Assembly: GCA_026770575.1 (NCBI GenBank)
Contig: MU657223.1
Location: 200,473-244,241 of the forward strand
Direction of reading: 5' to 3'
Origin: Pelagophyceae sp. CCMP2097
Taxonomy: Eukaryota > Sar > Pelagophyceae
DNA: 43,769 bases
Below are positions 21,464 through 30,605 of the stretch, in pieces. Position numbers and translations under genes: made by a program. Positions within the stretch are counted from its first letter, which is position 1. Each line of letters begins with the position of its first letter. The notes under the pieces are model-generated. The model was not told the DNA's origin. It searched no databases and worked only from the letters and a program-made list of their open reading frames with translations.

Positions 21464-21870
21464 CAAGGCACAACGACGCCTATGGATGGCTTTTCCGGCA
21501 AATATCGGTCGATACTATCGACAGGAATCCCGGCAAATATCGACTGGGAATCGACGATTATCGACTTTTTTACACTTAAATATCTCAATAAAGGCAAAAT
21601 TAAGATTTTATAAAATCTTTATTGAGAAATATGTTAAAACAAACGTAAATAAGATTTAATTAAATCTTAAATATGCCTTTATTGAGATATTAAATTGCGA
21701 AATGACGAAAAACATGGTATTTGCGAGCGTCAGATTGTGTTGAGTCTAGCAAATAACGACGATTTTCCCGGTAATCCCGGCAAATGTCGATGAAATATCG
21801 CCGATTATCGTTTCGGCAAAAATCCCGGCAAATATCGATCGTGCCTATGCATAGCTGTCGTTGTGCCTTG
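21464..21870. mobile_element. hAT-like MITE with 8-bp target-site duplication
   Basis: The ends are CAAGGCACAACGAC and its exact reverse complement. The match then continues imperfectly (GCCTATG and its complement). The element is flanked by perfect 8-bp direct repeats ACCTGAGT at 21456-21463 and 21871-21878. An 8-bp duplication with short terminal repeats starting CA is the hAT signature. The 407-bp AT-rich interior has no transposase. It carries repeated CCGGCAAATATCG subterminal motifs and inner inverted repeats (CTCAATAAAGGCA / TGCCTTTATTGAG). The intact duplication implies a fairly recent insertion. Confidence 0.8.
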
Positions 21871-22032
21871 ACCTGAGTGGGACCGTGCAGTTCCTCGAAT
21901 CGTTCGTTGGCCACACCGAGATCTCCCGGACTGGAGCTCCGCCCCCCCGGGCCGGTTGCGGGCCAGCTGGCCGCGGGGTCGGGGTCTGATAGCTTGGGGT
22001 GATTTGCGTGTGAGTATCCCGGGCCGGCCGGC

Positions 22033-23489
22033 TTATTTCGGCGCCTTGGCGAAGTCGAGGAGGCGTCTGGCGGCGTCGCGCGGCGTCGCGAGGGCGGTCC
22101 GGAGTTCGGGCCGGAGGTCTTCGTCGAAGAAGCGGCGCGCTTCGACGTCCGCGTCAAAGTCGGCGACGAGGCGCAAACGCGCGAGGTCCCAGGCCGCGCG
22201 CTCGAGCTGCCGCGCGCGCTTGGCCCGCAACGCGCCGTCGAGCGCCGCCGCGGGCCCGCCACCGGCCGCGTCCGCCGATCCGCCGCCGACCGCACTCTTG
22301 AACCGCAGCACGGCGTCCCTGCGAGTCGACGCTCGGGCAATGGCGGCGCGGCGTCCCCGGGCGCTCACCAGACGCTTGCGACCGACGCGGCGTCGCTCAA
22401 AGCAGAGCACTCGACGACGTGCGTCGTCCAGGCGTCGCCGTAGCGCCGCCGCGGCGCGAGACGCAGCGCGCGCCGCACGTCGGCGGCGGCGCGCGCCGCC
22501 GCGGCCGCCATCTCGCCTAGGGCGCCCCGTCGTCAGCCTCGGACGGTCCGGGTTACCTGACCAGGATGGACGCGGCGCCTCGCCGTCGGCCTTGGTGACG
22601 GCGATGACGTCTGCGATCTCCATGACTCCCGCCTTGCACGCCTGCAGCTCGTCGCCGGCGGCCGGCGGCAGCAGCAGGACGACGGCGTCGGCGACGTCGT
22701 CGATGGCGAGCTCCGACTGCCCGACGCCCACGGATTCGACCAAAAGCACGTCGTGGCCCGCCGCCTCGCAGAGGCCCAGGACCGCGTGCGTCTGCGCCGC
22801 CACGCCACCGAGATGACCACCTGACGTTGAACCTTTGTGACGAGTCGAGCTGACGAGTCGAGCTGAGATCATCACGGTCCGTCCAAAGGTCCTTTCCCCG
22901 GCTGCAAGGCGCCTCACGCGCGGGCGTCGGCCGGACGAACGCGTTGTCCGCGTTCGCGAGGCGCGGCATGCGCGTCCGGTCGCCTGAGGCTCCCAGTGAA
23001 AGAGGTTCACACCCTGCGGGGGAAAGGACCGTCGTTGGAAGATTCACAGGATCGGAAGACTCGCCGAGGATGGAGCCGCCGCGGAGCTGCGACGACGGGT
23101 CGACGGCGACGACTGCGACTTTGTGGCCCGCCCCGAGGAGCTGGATTCCGAGGGCCTCGACGAACGTGCTCTTGCCGCACCCCGGCGGGCCCACGATCCC
23201 GACGCGGAACGACAGACCCGCGCGCCTAAGCGTGGGGGTGCTCTTCCCGAGTTGAGCGCTCCGACGCGGCTCGCCTCGCCACCACGAGCGCCCGCCGCGT
23301 CAAAGACGCCGGTTGCGACGCGTGCGCCCTGCGCGCCACGTGCGCGAGCAGCTCGTCGGCCCGCGCGACGTCTTCCCGGAGCGACGACTCGACGAGCGTG
23401 ACTGCGCGGCTCAGGCTCGCGCGGTCGCCGCCGACAACGCCTTCGACGAGGACCTCGAGCGGCGACAGGCGCACGAGGCTGCGACGCAT
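22033..23489 (-). CDS. MMAA: Methylmalonic aciduria type A GTPase (MMAA / MeaB / ArgK family)
   Basis: This mitochondrial G-protein chaperone loads and protects adenosylcobalamin on methylmalonyl-CoA mutase. Its presence suggests a B12-dependent propionate/methylmalonate route. Six exons join in phase: 23275-23489, 23065-23225, 22918-22983, 22557-22820, 22369-22516 and 22033-22318, giving 379 residues (human 418). Markers are [17 protein letters not shown], Walker [10 protein letters not shown] (about residue 88), [11 protein letters not shown], the segment [49 protein letters not shown] and VTKAD. The first two introns appear to be GC-AG (donors GCGAGC and GCGAGT). The second of these, 22984-23064, is 81 nt and lacks a stop, so it could instead be a retained 27-residue insert. 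An earlier start for a transit peptide is possible. Confidence 0.9.
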
Positions 23490-23967
23490 CGCGTCACTGC
23501 ATGCGCGCTCCACGGCACGGGATGTAGGGAGTCTGTGCACCGCCTCGAGAGCTCGCCTCGGCGCCTCACTCGACGCCTACAATTGTAGCTAGAAAGATCT
23601 AGGCGCTTCGGAGCTGCGCTTCGGTGAGCACTGAGATCCAGAACCGATATCTTGCAGGATTTGAATCCGCCACGACTTGAGCGATTTTTGGCGTGCGACG
23701 GCGAACGTTTGACCAACGGAAGAGCACGCGATGTCCTGCAATCCGCTCTTTGGCGAGCTGTAGATCCCGGCTCGTAATATCAAAGTCCAGCGAGCCTGTG
23801 GCCTCCTCCGGGGCCCGCGCTCCAACCCTACACAAGGGCCGCAGCGCCGCCGAGCGCTCGGGCGCCAGCGGCGTGCGTCTAACTGGGACCAGAGCTCAAT
23901 GCCGAGGATCGAACTTTTCCACAGGCCCGACAGGCCCGACACGCTCGTCAAGCTTCCAAGGTCTTAA
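23490..23967. other. Gap between MMAA 5' end and small membrane-protein gene
   Basis: These 478 bases should contain the MMAA promoter. Open frames on both strands lack family features and have no supporting splice pattern. I see no repeat longer than a few bases. Confidence 0.4.
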
Positions 23968-24271
23968 CTACGAAGAGCGTTTCTTTTTACGAGCCGCCAG
24001 TTGGAGCCGCCGCTCGTTTTCCGCCCTGCGCGAGTACCTGCGCATCATCTGTGGTCGGCGAACGGACGCGACACATAGTCGAATTGACGGGGCGGCGCGT
24101 CGGGATGCACGAACCTCAGTGCGACTTCGAGCGCCTAGCCGCGGCGCATGCGGGCGGGCTTCCGACGCGTTCGAACACGGGACGCACCACGCGCGCCGCG
24201 ACGACGAAGAGTGCAAAGGCTGCAGCGGCCCGACTGAAGAAAAACGCCTCGAGGTCGTCGAAATGGCGCAT
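23968..24271 (-). CDS. Predicted tiny single-pass membrane protein
   Basis: This is a tentative two-exon gene, 24188-24271 and 23968-24048, joined by a GTGCGT/CACAG intron in phase 0, giving 54 residues. The N-terminal part is MRHFDDLEAFFFSRAAAAF followed by ALFVVAARV, a good transmembrane helix. The second exon, MMRRYSRRAENERRLQLAA then RKKKRSS, is strongly basic and would face the cytosol or matrix. Other splice choices in the same stretch also keep a frame. The gene is head-to-head with the M23 gene (146 bp between starts). No family is recognised. Confidence 0.35.
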
Positions 24272-24417
24272 GGTTCAAGCCGCGCGCGCGCGGCGCAAAG
24301 GCCGGAGACGCCGGAGTCCTCGGAGGGCACGCTCCTGCCAGGGATGCTCACAGCAGGCTCCTCAGCGGCTACTATTTCGTGACCTATCGCCCAATTTTCG
24401 GCGAAAGGAGTGGGCCG

Positions 24418-25647
24418 ATGGCCGCGTTCCCGGCGGGCGCGGCGGACGTCGTCGTGGAGGGCGTCGTGGCGGGCGCGTGCATCGGCGTGCACATCCTCCG
24501 GGCGCGCGTCGACGAGGAGAGCTGGGCGCTGTCGGTCCACGACTTTGTCGAGGAGGACTTTGGGTGCGTCGTCGCATCGTCAAGAGAGCCATCTCCCCAT
24601 TACGAGCGCCACTGCAGGCTGGAGCCCGGCGACATGGTGCCGGACCTCTCGCTCGACCCCGACGACGGCGTGCTCAGCGTGATCAACATGACGGCGTCGC
24701 ATCGCGCGTACCACATCACGCTCGCCGACGCAGAGGCCTACGGCTCGCAGGGGACCAGGTGCACGCGCGTCGTGTCTGATCCATCTCGATTATGACGGTT
24801 CGCGTAGGCTGGAACGCGTGCGAGAGACGGGCCAAAGCGGCGCAGTGCAGGCGCGTCCCTCTTACGATGAAGATGGATCGATCCCGACTCCACTGGCTTA
24901 GGATGTCTTAACCTTTGCGCTCCACGTGCCGCCGCGCGTTGTCGTCGACGTCTGCCGCGTCGACCTCGGTGCGTCCTCATTCCCAGCCGCAGCACAGCCC
25001 GAGCCCGCGTTCGACGCAGGCGGCCGGCGAGTCGACGAGATCTCTATTGCCTCGGACGTCGTCGACGTCGTGCCGCCGCCGGTGCCGGCGGCCGCCGCGC
25101 CGTCCGAGTCGTACGCCTTCCCGCTCTGCGGCGAAAGCTTCCTCTGCACGCAAGCCGCGGGCGGCGGTGCGCAGGGCCGCTCCGTAGAGCGTTGCGTGGG
25201 TTTAAAAAGAACACACTTTCCTTAGGCCTGTCTCACTTCGCGCACGCCTCGACGTACCACGCAGTCGACTTCCGCTGCGCAGTCGGCACGCCCGTCCTCG
25301 CCGTCGCGGCGGGTTCCGTCCTCGCTTTGGAGGTCGCCGAGACGCGGGGCGGCGTCCACGTTTCCGCGCTCTTCGCCTGGAACCGCGTCGCGCTGAAATT
25401 GGACGACGGCGCCGTCGTCGAGTACGTGCACGTCCGCGCCGATTCCGCCCTCGTATCCGTCGGCGACCGCGTTTCAGCGGGCCAGCAGCTCTGCGAGTCC
25501 GGCGACGTCGGCTTCTGCCCGGAGCCGCACCTGCACATCGAGATGCACCTTTCCACCGACGCGGACGCGCCCTCAGTGCCATTTGCGCTGCGGAGGCGAG
25601 ACGGCTCGCACGCCGTGCCAGAGGCGGGCCAGTGGTGGACGCCCTGA
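24418..25647 (+). CDS. M23-peptidase-like (LysM-less lysostaphin fold) protein
   Basis: Exons 24418-24563, 24618-24771, 24902-25166 and 25226-25647 give 328 residues with consistent phase. The last exon (residues from about 188) is an M23-type domain. It contains YHAVDFRCAVGTPVLAVAAG, the barrel strand RVALKLDDGAVVEYVHV, GDRVSAGQQLCESGDVG and the metal-site EPHLHIEMH. M23 enzymes are zinc peptidases of bacterial peptidoglycan. Here the first metal motif is altered (HAVD instead of HxxxD), although other histidines precede it, so activity is uncertain. The N-terminal half is acidic and unlike known domains. It starts with MAAFPAGAADVVVEGVVAGA and has no clear signal peptide. The gene is possibly of bacterial origin. 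The 54-nt first intron lacks a stop and could be retained. Confidence 0.75.
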
Positions 25648-25787
25648 GGCGCTACTAACATACCGTCAGACTCGCCCTCGCCGTCACGGCGCGCTCGCAG
25701 AAGAAGGAGTCATTCGAGAGCGTCGAGACAGTAACTCGTCGGAGACTTGGGGCCGATTCTTGAGTCCCCCAAAGTTCGGTTGCAGCG

Positions 25788-26741
25788 CTATTTCTTAGTC
25801 TTGGATGCCTTTTTGCCGAGCTTGGCCTGTTGGGGCTTGACCTTTAGGAGGAGCAGCTTGTTAAGTTTTGTCGCGCGTATTCGCAGCTTTGTCTTCTCCG
25901 CGGGCTCTTCCGCGCCGTCGTCCGACTTCTTCGAGGCTTCCGCCTTTTGCGCCGCCTCGTCGCGCAGGCGCGCGCGCACGGCGCCGTCGATGTTGGCCGC
26001 GTACTCGCACCACAAATCAAACTCCACTTTTGAAAGGTCCACGTCCAGGCAGCGCTGCACCCACCTACGTTTGCTATCGAGACGGCGCGGATGGGGCGCC
26101 GCGCGTGGGAAGCGAGCCGCGACGCACCACGTCTGGAGCTTCTTATTAAAGCGCCAATCATTTTCGCCGCGCGTCCGCCACTCGATGAGGTACGTCTTCG
26201 CAGCGATGCGCCTACGGTGTGTGTCGCGACGGCACCGAGGGCGCGCCCGGCACGGGGCGCGCGTATCAAAAAGCGCCGTCGACATTACTCTTCGTCGTCA
26301 TAAATAGAGAGCGGGCAGGGCGTGGCAGCCGGGCCCGCTCTCGGAACTTGAGACGTATCCCCTCCTCTCCGACGGCGCCCGTTTGGAGACGCGGCTTATT
26401 CGCCGCTCGGCGTTTTTGAGCTTGAGCTCTGCGTCCTTTCGGGCGTCGTCGAGGATCTTCTTCTCGATATTTTCCGACTCCACCCGCAACCGCTTCACGC
26501 GCTGCCGCTCCTCCGCCGCCGCCGACGCCGTCGCGGCTACGACGCCGACGGCCGTGGCGTCGCCGTCCGCTTTGCGCAGCACGACGGCCGGTCGCTTCCG
26601 CTTCGCGCCGGCCGAACCGGGCGACGCCTCCTTGCCGGGCGACGCCGACTTCTTGCCGGGCGAAGCAGCCTTCTTCTTCGCCGGGGCCGCGTCGGGCGCT
26701 TCGCCGGCGGCCGGCGGGGCCTTCTTCTTCGTCCCGGCCAT
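25788..26741 (-). CDS. WKF-domain protein, C7orf50-like
   Basis: Human C7orf50 is a nucleolar-associated protein of poorly defined role. Three exons join in phase, 26404-26741, 26128-26211 and 25788-26064, giving 232 residues. The N-terminal part is lysine/alanine/proline low complexity with SPGK repeats, then a charged helix (AAEERQRVKRLRVESENIEK). The domain core TYLIEWRTRGENDWRFNKKL then QTW continues across the second intron into WVQRC, followed by DLSKVEFDLWCEYAANIDG. This matches the ALxYLxxW...WxFxKxxQTW pattern of the family. The C-terminus is a lysine-rich tail. The first intron would be GC-AG (donor GCGAAT). The GT alternatives I tried break the frame. The gene is convergent with the M23 gene and divergent from the oxygenase gene. 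Confidence 0.72.
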
Positions 26742-26979
26742 GGCACGCGACGAGGCCTCCGACTTATTATCGCTTTTCTCGTTTCTCATTTCGGCGACGT
26801 TTATCGCTAAACACGAGGCCTTGCGGCGGCCGGCGCCGCGCGCGAGGCGGCCCAGCGTGCACCGACGCCGCATCCGCGCAGTCGTCACGCCGACGCTCGC
26901 GCTGCGCACAGCCCCATAAGGAGCCCCTTCTTGGCTTGAGGCATCGCAAGAAGCGGCGGCTCGGTTGCCGGCGGCTGCG
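26742..26979. promoter_or_regulatory. Bidirectional promoter region, WKF gene / oxygenase gene
   Basis: These 238 bp separate two head-to-head start codons and must contain both promoters. I see no TATA box and no conserved motif. Confidence 0.4.
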
Positions 26980-28829
26980 ATGGGCGGCGGTCGCGAGAAG
27001 GTGCGGCAGCTGCGTCGTCGCAAGGCTTGGTGGAGCGTGCAGAACGGCGCCGCGGTCCGACAGCCCATGGACGAGCAGACGCAGATCGATTTCCTCCAAG
27101 CCATCGACCGCAACAAGACGTCCGCGTTCGGCATCGAGAAGTTGTCGAGGCTCGACCTGGACGCGCCTATAGGCCCGGTGCCCAACTGGATCAAGTCGTG
27201 TGGCGGCGAGGAGCGCGTTTTGCCGCTCCTGCGCTACGCCGCGCTGCGCGGGAGGCACCACGTCGTGGCCATGCTCCTCCGCGCGGGCGCAAACCTCCTG
27301 CCGGACCCGAAGCACTGGCTTTTGGACGACAACGCTCGACGGCAAGTCGCCGCGCTGCTCTCGGGCGAAAACGACGACGCCGGCGACGCTCCCGTCGGCG
27401 ACGAAGCGGCCGCCGACGCTGGCGACGGCGTGAACCACCGCACGTCGCTGGCGGACGCTCGCGAGGCGGCGCAAATCCTGTGCTCGGCCGCTCGAATGCT
27501 CGAGTTCGGCGGCGACGGGGTCATGCGGTGGAAGTGGATCGAGAAGACGAACCGCAGCCAGGAGTGGCACGGCTGCGGCTGCGTATTGGAACGGCCCTTG
27601 GAAGTCTGGCAGGCGCTCGCCAAGAGGCCGCTCCGCGAGACGGATACCGTCGCCTGCGTCGCCTGCGGGGCACAGGGCCTCCCTGCGCCGCTGAAGCCGC
27701 TCGACGACGAAGACGACGGCAACGAGTGTTCGATCGACGCGGCCGAGTCTCGGGCCAAGTATCTCCTCCTCGACGACGAGGAAAAGGCTCGAAGGGCCCA
27801 ACTTCTCAACGAGGCCGTCCGCCGCGGCCAGCCGAGCAGGTGCGTGTTTCGAGGGGCCTCTTCTGCGGGACGCCGCACTCTTCGAGGGAGGCCACTAGGA
27901 TTCGCAAGCTCATCGAAAAGGGCGTCGACCTGGATCTGCGCGACGACTTCGACGCGACCCCGCTCCTCGTCGCCGCCATGCGCAACGATTCCGCGACGCT
28001 CGCCATGCTGCGCCAGGCCGGCGCCGACGCCGGCCTCGGGACGCGGTCTACGCCCGAGGGCACCCTCGTCTACGCCCAAGGCATACTCGAACACCAGCAA
28101 AAGCACGAGGCCGCGCAGGCGGCCGCGACGAGCTCAGAGGCCACCGACGAGACGGCCGGCGAAAATTCGAGAGCCGACGAGCCGAGCGCGGTCGGCAGCT
28201 CGTCCGGGCCGCCTTGCGCGGTCGTGCCTGAGGCGGGCTTCCGAGAGAGCGTGGTGCGCGAGCTGAAAGCGAAGAACGCGTATGTCGTCGACTACGCTCT
28301 CACAGCCGCCGAGATGGATTCGCTGCTCGTGCTCTTCGCCTCGGCGGCGCCGTCGCCGCAGGCGGCGGGGCGGCAGTGCGGCATCGAGCGTCGGAACTTT
28401 ATCGACGCGACGCGGTGGCTCGACGCAATCGTGCGCCGCTCTCTGCCAAGCGCGCGCGTGGCGCCACGATGCAAGTTCGTCCACTACGTCGGGCCGACGG
28501 CGGAGATGGCGCCGCACGTCGATTTGTGCAAGCCCACGGCAGAGATTGTGGGCCATTCAGAGTACCTCCTCAAACGCAAGACGCTCCCCTCGAGCACGTC
28601 GCACACGTGGGTCATCTACCTCAACACGTGCACCCAAGGCGGCGGCACGGCCATGCTCAGAGACGTCCGAGACCGGCTCTCCATAGTCGACGTCGTCCTT
28701 CCAAAAACGGGCCGCCTCCTCGTCTTCCCGCACCGCACGCCGCACGCGGGCCAGCCCGTCTCGCCCGATGACGTCAACAAGCTCATCGTCCGCGGCGAAC
28801 TTCTGCTGCTGCCGATGCCCGCAGCCTGA
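26980..28829 (+). CDS. Ankyrin-repeat 2-oxoglutarate/Fe(II) dioxygenase (prolyl 4-hydroxylase type)
   Basis: Exons 26980-27839 and 27899-28829 give 596 residues. The N-terminal half has ankyrin-like helices (LLRYAALRGRHHVVAMLLRA; a second set, VRRGQPSRIRKLIEKG then LLVAAMRNDSATLAML, spans the intron). A central stretch carries WHGCGCVLERPLEVW and VACVACGA, a possible small zinc site. The C-terminal 230 residues form a P4H-like dioxygenase. The iron ligands HVD (about residue 493) lie in VGPTAEMAPHVDLC, and the distal His (about 569) in FPHRTPHAGQPV. An arginine in NKLIVRGEL is a candidate 2-oxoglutarate contact. The strand HTWVIYLNT is typical. Such enzymes hydroxylate proline or other side chains in proteins. 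The substrate is unknown; the ankyrins probably recruit it. Confidence 0.85.
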
Positions 28830-29618
28830 CAAGGGTCGCTTTTGTACGGTGAAGGCAGGCCGGTTTGGACACGTCAACGTTTGGCGGGTCTTGGACGGTG
28901 CTTCGCTTCCATGGCCAGGGCTGAGCGTCGCGTGATACCGAGTCGGGCGCCCTCGAGGTGTGCAGACTGGGATGGCGGGGCGCTGAGGCGCTGCGACGGC
29001 ACGCTGAAGGCAGGCCGGTTTGGGAGTGCGTAACATCTTGCGGGTCTTTGACGGTGCTTCCATAACCTGGCCGGCGCATTTCCCCCCGTCCCCAAGTACT
29101 TTTGCGGCCCGTCATCGACGCCGCGCTCGTGACTTCTGCTCTTCCACAAAAAAACGTGTAACGAGCTCGTCCGCAACGCTGCCCACGATACTGCGTCGGG
29201 AGAGCAGTCCCTCTGGCAATAGCGACCACAACACCGACCTGGCACGACCGTCGCTCGAAAAGCTTCCAGGATTCTGACTGGCCTGGACAGTGCCCGGGGA
29301 GATTTGATGCCGTCCGAGTCGGCCGCAGCGGCGGAGAGGCCGAAATCGAAATATCCGTCGCGACGTTCCACTCGCGAGCTCGGGTCGAGGTCCCGGTGCC
29401 CGCTTCATCGGTCTATAGCCACAGAGCTCTGACCCGCCGACAACCCCCGAGCGCGAGGCGGGCTCCCTGCTCGGTTGCATCGCCTCGCTCCCGGCAGAAA
29501 TGAGGCTCGGGGCGCTCGTGGTCGCGCTGTCGGCGCGGCGCGCGGCGACTCACGGTATCAATGGAGCCCCTAAAGAAGTCCTCGCGAGGATCTTGGTTTT
29601 GAGGCCTCATTTTTTTTT
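28830..29618. other. Intergenic region with direct repeats
   Basis: About 790 bp between two codirectional genes. It contains the 155-bp-spaced direct repeat listed separately. A T-rich run (TTTTTTTT) lies immediately before the thioredoxin ATG at 29619. No gene is seen; the open frames have no family features. Confidence 0.45.
28851..29075 (+). repeat. Two-copy direct repeat, offset 155 bp
   Basis: GAAGGCAGGCCGGTTTGG begins at 28851 and again at 29006. In both copies it is followed by a partly conserved block ending GCGGGTCTT.GACGGTGCTTC and CC.GGCC. Copies diverge at about one base in five. A related block occurs near 1420. Possibly the remnant of a dispersed element. Confidence 0.5.
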
Positions 29619-30316
29619 ATGCTGCGCGGTCTTCGGCGGTTCGGCGCTCGCCTCTCTCCCGGCGCTCGCAGTTTCAGGCTCGGCGCCTTCTCGCAGGCGA
29701 ACCGGGCCTTTGGGATCCAGGTCGGCTCGAACATGGTGGATTTCCCGGGCATGTCTGTAAAAGACCTCAAGACCTACTTGACCGAGCGCGGCGTCTCGAT
29801 GCGAGGCGTCTCAGAAAAGGCCGAGCTCATCAAGCTGGCCGAGGACGCCCATGCGCAGGACGAGTTCGTCACGCGCACTCCGCCGACGCAGCCGGCGCGG
29901 CCCAAGGGCGTGGTCACGGTTGGCGACGCGAACGCCTGGGACGCCCTCCTTAAGAAGTCGGGCGATACCCTCGTCGTCGTCGACTTTACGGCCACGTGGT
30001 GCGGCCCGTGCAAGCAGATGGCGCCGAAGTTCGACGCGCTGGCGACGGCCAACGCAGACGCAGTCTTCGCAAAGGTCGACGTCGACGAGTGCCAGTCCGT
30101 CGCTCAAGCCTGCGGCGTCTCCTGCATGCCCACCTTCCAACTCTTCAAGCAGGGCAAGATGGTCGCAAAGCTCGAGGGCGCAGATGAGGTACGAAAGCGC
30201 CTACGCCAGATGCGACGCCGACCGCCCGCCCCGCCACGACGACCGCCCGCCCCGCCGCGACGACCGCCACCCCGTAGGCCTCGCTCGCGCAGCTCATCGC
30301 GCAGCACAAGAAGTGA
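29619..30316 (+). CDS. Thioredoxin with N-terminal SAP-like domain, probably organellar
   Basis: Exons 29619-30188 and 30278-30316 give 202 residues. The first 30 residues (MLRGLRRFGARLSPGARSF) are arginine-rich without acidic residues, a likely mitochondrial or plastid presequence. Residues about 45-80 (MSVKDLKTYLTERGVSMRG then VSEKAELIKLAEDA) form a SAP/ARMET-like helical pair. The thioredoxin domain follows: VVVDFTATWCGPCKQMAP with the redox CGPC at about 128-131, VFAKVDVDECQSVAQACGV, the cis-proline in SCMPTF and a final helix SLAQLIAQHKK in exon 2. The 89-nt intron (GTACGA donor) contains an imperfect CCGCCCCGCC tandem. Role: disulfide reduction in the organelle. The SAP-like part may bind nucleic acid or protein. 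Confidence 0.88.
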
Positions 30317-30605
30317 ACCCGGGCCGCCGCGCGCGCCTCCGAGGCCCCTCCACGCTCGTACTTATACATCGATGTCGTGCTGCCTCGGCTGTCGACTCGC
30401 CACGGGGGCTCGCGCGGCGGTCTTGGAAAGTGCCAGGGTCGAAATCCACTTGCGGGGCCTTCGATGCATCCGTGCCGCCTTCTTGCGGTGTTGCAGACTG
30501 TCTCGCGGCAGCATCATCATTGCATGGCCTCGCAGTGTGGTAGGAACAGAGGGTTTATGATTTCAAGGGACGTCGTCGGGCGACAGGGGGGGTCTATCGT
30601 CGGTG

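Noticed and set aside
21690..22340. Minus-strand frame continuing the WD40 gene past the MITE through 22340
   Set aside because: Beyond about 21960 it overlaps the MMAA last exon in another frame. Only the first few dozen codons past the element could be original WD40 sequence.
23630..23720. Minus-strand GATTCAAATCC, like a tRNA B box
   Set aside because: No A box at the right distance and no cloverleaf stems.
23589..24382. Frames of 120-230 codons on both strands between MMAA and the M23 gene
   Set aside because: No motif or hydrophobic segment. The minus frame conflicts with the better small-gene model and the plus frame overlaps it antisense.
24900..25010. 24-nt GTGCGT...CGCAG segment inside M23 exon 3
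   Set aside because: It would keep the frame if spliced, but it is far shorter than other introns and the unspliced reading is also open.
26298..27194. Treating the 298-codon minus frame as its own gene up to 27194
   Set aside because: Its upstream part overlaps the oxygenase 5' end and is not coding-like. The believable part starts at 26741 and joins the WKF exons in phase.
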